Shown piece after piece: positions 17,031-22,500 of a DNA stretch of 22,500 nucleotides. Source of the DNA: Cristatella mucedo (taxonomy: Eukaryota > Bryozoa > Phylactolaemata > Cristatellidae); the NCBI GenBank assembly GCA_009760855.2, contig WPIO01000074.1, positions 1,227,501 through 1,250,000 of the forward strand, in the 5' to 3' direction. The notes under the pieces are model-generated. The model did not search any database. It saw only the letters and a list, made by a program, of their open reading frames with translations, and was not told the origin of the DNA. The position numbers and the translations under genes were made by a program. The stretch's first letter is position 1. Each line of letters starts with the position of its first letter.

Positions 17031-17350
17031 TCGCTTCGAGCCGCCGCCGGCTGCTGCTGCCGCTGCAGCTCACGTCTCGCTCTCTGTTGTATCGAGTACC
17101 GAAAGGTCCAGCGCTCAGTTGGCTCAGGCCGAGCCCTTCGGGTAGCCGACGTCGCAGCCGTGCTGCCGTTCCTTTCGTTGGCCGTAAATCGGATGGGTTG
17201 GCTTCAAGAGGTGCCCTGTCGCGAGCTGGGTCGATTGCTTGGCAAGCAGAGCGCCGGGAGCTGATAACTACAGTGTCGGTGCTGTGCCCCGAGAGTTAGC
17301 CCCCTCCTCCTCCCCCTGTGCATCTCTTGCCCGGTGCCCGGGCTGCCTGA

Positions 17351-17594
17351 GCTCAGACTCCGGGCTCGGCTTCGCTGTGTGTCGATGGGAGTGATTGCTT
17401 GCTTGCTTGTCAATGCTGGCTCGGTTTGACCCTTGAACCTTGGGGGATGGGCAAGTCGCAAGTCGGAACGTCTTCTCTTCCTTGCGATATCGAGCCTTGA
17501 GACAATCGGACAGAAGAACTGGTTACATTGCCTCGTGTCTATTTTGAACCCGATAAGGATGGGTTGTTGGCTAGCTTGCAAAAGTCAAAGTGCA
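17351..17594. other. Unique sequence, nothing recognised
   Basis: Transition from the CpG-rich region to ordinary DNA, with short TTGCTTGC repeats near 17394-17407. No gene is visible. Confidence 0.35.
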
Positions 17595-17750
17595 GGTTAG
17601 CTGATTCAACGATCTTATTTATGTAGCCTCTGAAAAGCCACCTAGTGGCTATCACTCGAGCTGGCAGCTGGCTATATAGAGCTGCCGGCATGGCCACATC
17701 TGGGTTACAAGAGGCCAAGAGGGTCCCGGTGGCTAGCCCAAGTGGTTACC
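17595..17750 (-). mobile_element. tRNA-derived SINE, diverged copy 4
   Basis: The plus strand reads TTAGCTGATTCAACGATCTT, TTTATGTAGC, GAAAAGCCACC and GTGGCTATCAC. This follows copies 1 and 3 (GCTGATTTAACAGCC, TGTATAGCG, AGAGCC, GGCTATCACC). The tRNA-like part (about 17690-17750) is heavily mutated and no B box survives. Confidence 0.5.
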
Positions 17751-18017
17751 AGAGAGCTTATTGACATAAATTGGCTAACGAGGCTGATCATCAGACATGC
17801 CTCGACAGAACCATCGTAGCCCCAGAGTGCTTTCGAGTAGTTTCCTTGTTTACCCGAGAATCAACATTTTTCATAAGGGAGGGGATCCGATTAGTCTTGG
17901 CCTGAAAAGCAAGTGTCACAGCACTGTCCAATTGCACCGAATGGTCGCTTGCTGCTGGTCCTTTGATGCCCACTGATGCTGGCTGCTGCTGCTGAGCATG
18001 ACTGGTCCTTTGAGGTC
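17751..18017. other. Unique sequence, nothing recognised
   Basis: No supported gene. Short CTGCTG runs near 17950-17995 precede the GA repeat. Confidence 0.35.
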
Positions 18018-18018
18018 C

Positions 18019-18079
<61 letters not shown>

Positions 18080-18136
18080 GACAGAGAGACACAGGGACAC
18101 AGAGAGAGACACAGAGAGAGACACAGAGAGAGACAC

Positions 18137-18172
<36 letters not shown>

Positions 18173-18255
18173 GGGAGGCTAGGAGAGAGAAAGAGAGAGA
18201 AAAAGAGAGAGATAGAGACTGGGAGAGAGAAAGAGAGAGAGAGAGATGGAGAGAG
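18018..18255. repeat. (GA)n / (GACA)n / GACACAGAGA microsatellite
   Basis: GA run, then (GACA)n at about 18041-18080, then GACACAGAGA units and GA-rich remainder with AAAG and GGGA variants. It runs directly into LINE coding sequence at about 18256. Confidence 0.95.
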
Positions 18256-18675
18256 GGAGCTAATGCATCCAAAGACTGGAACAACTTGCCTTCAGCTAGG
18301 ATTACCATCAGCAATTACTGTTCAGCTATTAATTATTCACTCCAGAGGCATCTGTTTCGGTCAGCTTTCCCTTTGCCTCAGTGAACTTGTCATTTTTGTT
18401 CCAGTTTTGCTTTTGCTTTGGGCACCTGTGTGTGAGGCAATGAATGCTACCAGCCTTAGGTCTTACTAACCCGGTTGTACTGAGTGTCTTCATGTCAGCT
18501 TTAGTGTGCTAGCCCTAAGCATGATACTTGTTTGATTTTGCTTACAGGATACTGTGCGTTTCTCAAGCCCTTGGGTATTGATTTTCTTGCAGCAATTTGT
18601 AAAGTGCCTGAATGGAGATTAAGTTCTCTTTGGGGTGCTGTAAAAACAGCCTATTGTTTTTATTATTTTTAGAAA
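18256..18675 (+). mobile_element. LINE family A fragment after a GA repeat
   Basis: NASKDWNNLPSARITISNYC, ending HLFRSAFPLPQ and stop at 18382-18384, corresponds to the APKxWNSLP ... LKTHLFRxAF end of LINE ORF2. The 3' UTR runs to the terminus AAAGTGCCTGAATGGAGATTAAGTTCTCT, GGGTGCTGTAAAAACAG and an ATT/TTTTTATTATT tail at 18590-18675. About 40 codons remain; everything upstream is replaced by GA microsatellite. Confidence 0.75.
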
Positions 18676-18755
18676 ATGAGAGAGTGAATGAGGAGAGAGT
18701 GAATGAGAGAAAATGAGAGAGTGAGAGGGAGAGAGAGAGCAAGTGAGAGCAAAGA
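18676..18755. repeat. Degenerate GA repeat at a LINE tail
   Basis: GAATGAGGAGAGAGTGAATGAGAG-type repeats built of GAGAGTGAAT and AATGAGAGA units start directly after the LINE family A tail. It may have grown from the tail or been the insertion site. Confidence 0.7.
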
Positions 18756-18939
18756 CGACAGACTGGCATGCAGGTAAGCAACAAGTAATTAAAAAAGGCA
18801 CTGGTACTCCTTATTAACCGATCTGCAGCTCGTACTACAAGTACGTCAGTTCTAACCCAGATCTGCTACTTGGAGCCGTGCCATGTCTATGGAGGATGGT
18901 TGACACTGAATTCTTGTCCTCTTATTCAGACCTCGAACT

Positions 18940-19065
18940 GGCACATTTTTTCATGCATTCAGCAGCATCAGCAGATGTAAAATGCCTAGAAAGAGATTGA
19001 GTTCTCTGAGGACGCTATATCAAATGCATTATTATTGCTATTGTTGTTATTATAGCAGCCGATTG
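18940..19065 (+). mobile_element. Solo 3' end of LINE family A
   Basis: GCAGATGTAAAATGCCTAG, AAAGAGATTGAGTTCTCTGA, GGACGCTATATCAAATGC, then ATTATTATTG and TTATTATAG. This is one of the best preserved copies of the terminus. No coding part is attached. Confidence 0.8.
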
Positions 19066-19284
19066 ATTGATGACCTAGCAGATATTCTGGCTGGTGTTCT
19101 CTGTTTCTGGCTCCGATCGAGGGAGTGAAGTCATTTGCTGTTGGCTTCTACTGGCACGAGGAGCGGCTTATCACCTTAAATACCAATTAATGTGCAGCAC
19201 AAGATCTCTGTGCTTAAGCCAGACCAGAAATTGGCTAGTTGACTTAAGCTCCATTAGGTCGGCAAACTTAGCTTCCTTTCAATC

Positions 19285-19400
19285 ATGTGTGAAGTGCCTA
19301 GACACAAATTTAGTTTTTTATGGTGCTGTAAAAATGCCTTTAATTATGATTACTATTTTAGTATCAAGATCTTTAGTGTATTGTGATTACTATTTTTAGT
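19285..19400 (+). mobile_element. LINE family A 3' end, diverged
   Basis: GTGAAGTGCCTAGACACAAATTTAGTTTTTTATGGTGCTGTAAAAATGCC keeps the order of the family A terminus, followed by an ATTATGATTACTATTTTAG tail in which TTACTATTTTTAGTATCAA is repeated (about 19350-19405). The hairpin is largely lost. Confidence 0.6.
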
Positions 19401-20073
19401 ATCAACCTGATTGGTGTTGAAGCTGGCTGTTTTCTTGTTAGCTGCTTAAAACAAAGGCCTAGATCAATGAATTAGTTAATTGGTTATGGGCTCTTTAGTT
19501 TTTGAGGCATTCATAAGTGAATGCAATTTGTTTGCAAGTGAATGCAATCATTTGCAATCTGAACGTTCTTCTTTAAGATCGGCTGGTTATAATGGAAGCA
19601 GCATGGGACTGTGCAAGAGAGAGCTGTGGTCATCAGATTTCTGGAGGCTACTGCCCTGTGCCTTTATGTTATGGTCGCCCTCGAGGTAGCCGGCATGTTT
19701 ATCTGTAATCTAAGAAATGTTGCAGGCTTTCTCACCACTGACAGAAATGAAATTCAATTCAAAACTCTAACGTCCAACTGTTCACAGGCATATTCATTTT
19801 CTTGATCTCTGCTTAAACTGTAAAGAAATGTTAAACAGACTCCCCCCCCCACTCCGGTGTCATCTTGCTACAACCAGCTTGACATCCTTTCTTTTGCATT
19901 ATTACCATTAGTGCAAAGAGATTGTGAGCATGGGAGTGCAGTCTGACTTTGGAGCTGGCTGCACACAAGTGTAAGGTTTAAGGGTGCTTATCTTTCAAAT
20001 GTGCTCCAGAAAATCCATCCGGCACACCAGCCACTTGTCTTTGTGGCTTTGTCGAGCAGCCTACCGAGAGGCA
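19401..20073. other. Unique sequence, nothing recognised
   Basis: AAGTGAATGCAAT occurs twice within 40 bp near 19514-19550. C9 near 19842-19850. Overlapping plus frames at 19480-19805 have no recognisable domain. No gene is called. Confidence 0.35.
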
Positions 20074-20345
20074 TTACCGACCTGTGCTTTGCATTGGTCC
20101 ACCAGCCTGGAAGCTGTGACCAAACCAAGGGTTCTCGAGCTCCATAGGCACCGGGGCAAGCTTGGTAGGCATCTCTCTGAGGTCCGGTTTAACAAGCTCG
20201 GTCGCTGTGCATGTGGGCTCGATCGGCTCCAGCAGGATGCCGGGCTTGATCGATGTGCACCCAGTCAGTGTGCTCTTTGTGTAGGCCTCTTTCCTTGTGC
20301 ATGCCTCATCGGGAGATGAAAGCCGCACCCTTGCAGAGCTGCCTA
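20074..20345 (-). pseudogene. Possible Ty3-like retroelement remnant (minus)
   Basis: A minus frame of 84 codons contains KPGILLEPIEPTCTATELVK, then APVPMELENPWFG. The spacing LEP - (x)n - LV - (x)n - VPV-L-N resembles the linker between protease and reverse transcriptase in Ty3-type LTR retrotransposons. No protease DTG, RT or LTR was found alongside, and the frame is closed at both ends. This is a weak pattern match from family knowledge. Confidence 0.22.
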
Positions 20346-21005
20346 TAGTGGCTCAGCTGTCAGCTTTTGAGCTGCTTGCTTCATTCAGAACGGAAGATGC
20401 TGCTAATTTCAGCTGCTGGATTCGTGTAAGTTTTCCTTATTGGTGTAATGTGACCTCACGGCTGAAAGAAGAAAGAGTGAGAGAGAGAGAGAGAGAGAGA
20501 TTGAGTAAGTAAGTGAGTGAAAGTGAGAGGGACCTACTACTGCACAGCTGAAGATGCTGTTAAATCTTTGGAATGACTAGCAGGGCTCCCAGTGACCGGT
20601 TGCTATAGCCTGAAGTTTGGTCTGTCAGCTGCCATGTGAATGCTGCCTTAGTCGTGCCTCACCAAAATTTGCTCGGCTATTGATCAGTCACTGTCTCCAT
20701 GGCATGTTTGCCAGCAATCGAGCTGCCGATAAGCAGTGTGCCGATGTGTCTTGCTTGCCAACCCTAGTCGGAATCGAGAAATATTGTAGCAGCCTTTAGA
20801 CGCCTCTGCCTTTTTTCGAAGTCTGATGGCATGTGGTAGACTTTCATTGCTGCAGAACAGCTGTTATTTAGCCCAATCTGGCCCCACGGCACGGCCCAAT
20901 CTGTTATTCAGCTTTTCGGACTGCAGCTCCCAGCTGTGGTGGGCCCCCCACTCTGGGCTTTCACTTTGGTTGTGCACAGCCACTATCTGCCCTACCGTTG
21001 AGAGA
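20346..21005. other. Unique sequence, nothing recognised
   Basis: Contains a short GA run at about 20478-20500 and GTAAGTAAGTGAGTGA after it. Frames at 20617-20799 and 20826-21029 have no recognisable domain; the latter runs into LINE-B homology at its end. Confidence 0.35.
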
Positions 21006-21477
21006 GCCAGCTTCTTGCTGGACCATTAGGATTGAGAGCAACGATCTGTACCACACATGATGCTCTGTCATGGCTCAAATCGAACTTGTCCCATAGTGTT
21101 CAATCTATGCTAGGTGGTGGCCAAATCTCATGTAACCGAGCAGTCACCTTTTGAGTTTCACGAGAGTCAGTTCTCTGTCACTTGCTGTTCTCCATTTATA
21201 CCAAGCCCCAGGGAAATGTGATTTGGTCCCATAGTATCGGTAATCACTTTTATGCTGATGATACCAATCTGTATTTGTTGTTTAAATCATCCAAATTTCC
21301 TGCAGCGACTGATAAACTGAATGCTTGCCTTGCAGACATTCGATCCTGGATGTCGGCCCTATGTCCTTAAGGTAGAACCGAACTCCTACTCATAGGACAG
21401 CCCAAGCTTGCAGCTGGACTAGGAGACTTCTCTACCAACTGATGATGCTATTGTGTGACCGGAATCATGCGCTCGGA

Positions 21478-21565
21478 CTTGAAATATAAATAAAAAATAT
21501 AATTCACTTTTATATCACCCTGAGAGAACTTAATCTCTATTCAGATGCCTCACATATTCCACGAA
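21478..21565 (-). mobile_element. LINE family A tail nested in family B
   Basis: On the minus strand: GAGGCATCTGAATAGAGATTAAGTTCTCTCAGGGTGATATAAAAGTG, then an AT-rich tail. This is a family A terminus lying inside the interruption of the family B copy and opposite to it. Confidence 0.7.
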
Positions 21566-21572
21566 GCTCGAG

Positions 21573-21589
21573 CCCCCCCCCCCCCCCCC
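21573..21589. repeat. (C)17 homopolymer
   Basis: Seventeen consecutive C residues, between the nested tail and resumption of family B homology. Runs of this kind are also common sequencing-error or assembly-join sites. Confidence 0.9.
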
Positions 21590-21825
21590 GACCTCGGTCA
21601 TCAAAGGCGTCCTGAGCTGCTACTTCTATGCTACTCATTTCCTCAACCTCAACCCTGACTAAGCTATGCTTCTCACTTTCTCTTTGTTGCATGAGATGAA
21701 GTCGGTTGGCTCCCATATGCTTATCGAAAGCTGCTTAGACTTTGAGTGCGCTATAGAAAACTCTCCAGCCTAACACCCACTTTGAGTTTGTGGCTTTGTG
21801 GAGTTAAAAAGACCGAGATACATGG

Positions 21826-22346
21826 CAAGCTGCAATAGTCTAGGCCTAAGGCCGAGTGGAACTTTCTCATTCACTGCCGATGGCTCTAGGCCATCTATTG
21901 GTTCGAGTATGGGGCTCGTGCGAGCATGCCCGAAGCGTTTACATGCACGCACACACTTGCTCGCGCGCACACACACACACAAACACCACCATGTTTGAGG
22001 ACTACGCAGATCGGCATACAAGGGCTTAGCTATGTAATGTTTAGGTAATAAAGTGCCGATGCGATACATTTCGATCATAGGATCTTAGCATTGCCACGCT
22101 ATTCAAGGATGTTAACTTTGCTGTCGTGTCATTGCTGTGAATATCTTGCTTGCTTGCTCAAGCTTGTGGGTTAGCGTGGCCGTGCATACCTGTGCTGGGC
22201 AGCGAGGCTGACCGGGCAAGCAGGCTGTAGTAGTAGTTGCCCGATGAGGATACGGTAGCAATCACCTGGTCGCCTTATCACCTACTCACCACCTTCCTTC
22301 CTCCAGTATATAGCCTATCAGCTAGCTTTGTGCTTGAGCGTTGAGA
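21826..22346. other. Unique sequence, nothing recognised
   Basis: Apart from the CA repeat, no supported gene or element. A minus frame at 22078-21770 overlaps the LINE end and the CA repeat and shows no domain. Confidence 0.35.
21945..21985. repeat. Short (CA)n repeat
   Basis: GCACGCACACACTTGCTCGC followed by (CA)n at 21967-21981. No further structure. Confidence 0.8.
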
Positions 22347-22374
22347 TTCCACAGTGACTGCAGTCACTGTGGAA
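22347..22374. repeat. Perfect 28-bp palindrome
   Basis: TTCCACAGTGACTG is followed immediately, with no spacer, by its exact complement CAGTCACTGTGGAA. Perfect palindromes of this length with no loop are rare by chance. Confidence 0.95.
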
Positions 22375-22378
22375 GGAT

Positions 22379-22402
22379 CACTGCAGAGACCTCTCTGCAG
22401 TG
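22379..22402. repeat. Perfect 10-bp inverted repeat beside the palindrome
   Basis: CACTGCAGAG at 22379-22388, loop ACCT, then CTCTGCAGTG at 22393-22402. It begins 4 bp after the 28-bp palindrome and shares the motif CACTG/CTGCAG with it, so the two may have a common origin. Confidence 0.9.
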
Positions 22403-22447
22403 GCAGAAGGTTGGCACAAATAATGATAATGCACCTGTAAGACATCC

Positions 22448-22500
22448 CTATGGTAGCACCCTCAGATAACTTAATCTCTTTCCAGGCACTTTGTATATGC
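22448..22500 (-). mobile_element. LINE family A 3' end, runs off the window
   Basis: On the minus strand: AAAGTGCCTGGAAAGAGATTAAGTTATCTGAGGGTGCTACC. It is nearly identical to the terminus at 4545-4620 and continues past the window edge, so coding sequence may follow. The ATT tail is absent or very short on the left side. Confidence 0.75.

Larger units (their letters stand above)
15590..17350. promoter_or_regulatory. CpG-island-like region, possible divergent promoter
   Basis: Strongly GC- and CpG-rich over about 1.7 kb, in contrast to DNA on either side. Candidate start exons point outward: ATG at 15717 on minus and ATG at 16454/16539 on plus. Many overlapping open frames here are by-products of GC content; none has a recognisable domain. 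The island is direct observation; the divergent promoter is inferred. Confidence 0.4.
21010..21825 (+). mobile_element. LINE family B, second copy, rearranged
   Basis: Plus-strand degenerate copy of the element at 12763-14938. From 21059 one frame reads DALSWLKSNLSHSVQSM, TGA at 21152, then LLFSIYTKPQGNV, GNHFYADDTNLYLLFKSSK and [15 protein letters not shown] (ORF1-like copy: [33 protein letters not shown]). Homology then becomes frameshifted (about 21370-21455), is interrupted at about 21475-21595, and resumes with the C-terminal SCYFYATHFLN region through the 3' end GGAGTTAAAAAGACCGAGATACAT at about 21823. Roughly 1.1 kb of the RT C-terminal part is lost at the interruption. Confidence 0.85.

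Noticed and set aside
16241-17299. Long GC-rich frames on both strands (up to 260 codons)
   Set aside because: High GC content depletes stop codons; products are Arg/Ala/Ser-rich with no domain, and several overlap in all frames.

Overview
This is eukaryotic, almost certainly invertebrate metazoan, nuclear DNA. The grounds are a probable spliced gene (GTAAGT donor, pyrimidine tract plus CAG acceptor), several degenerate L2/CR1-like non-LTR retrotransposons, a tRNA-derived SINE family with a GGTTCGANNCC B box, CpG-rich islands, and about 2.5 kb of microsatellite. I see no bacterial operon, rRNA, functional tRNA or CRISPR array. The species cannot be fixed from the sequence; very SSR-rich genomes such as those of many crustaceans would fit.

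Layout. 1-3600 is mostly simple repeats (GA/GACA, CCCT, and an 895-bp CT / TGTCTG / CCGCCT / CCGTCT block) separated by GC-rich segments and two solo LINE 3' ends. 3950-6000 holds LINE remnants on the minus strand. 6900-7450 has a TA repeat flanked by a 15-bp direct repeat, and a (GA)n array carrying three copies of a 31-bp unit. 8500-10208 holds the best host-gene candidate: a TATA/initiator promoter, a short first exon, a 1.0-kb intron with a SINE in it, and a second exon ending in a stop codon. The spliced product is a 142-residue secreted prohormone-like precursor with a signal peptide, two RRLRR cleavage sites, one KR site and the C-terminal peptide QSIAPRWNPYFGTSHLL. 11980-12245 is a 77-bp higher-order tandem repeat headed by a perfect 30-bp inverted repeat. 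12360-15126 is a pile-up of a LINE fragment (+), a longer LINE with readable reverse transcriptase (-) and a SINE (-). 15590-17350 is a CpG-island-like region with possible divergent first exons. 17600-22500 is more transposon debris: a diverged SINE, LINE fragments, a weak Ty3-like trace, and a second LINE-B copy carrying a nested insertion.

Two LINE families can be separated by their 3' ends. Family A ends in a conserved hairpin (AGAGATTRAGTTCTCT flanked by GTGCC / GGCGC) followed by (ATT)n; about twelve copies of this end are in the window, in both orientations. Family B ends in GGAGATACAT followed by TACAT repeats; two copies are present. Apart from the prohormone-like gene and the putative CpG-island exons, I find no convincing host coding sequence. 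Most long open frames here are open only because hexamer or dinucleotide repeats contain no stop codons.
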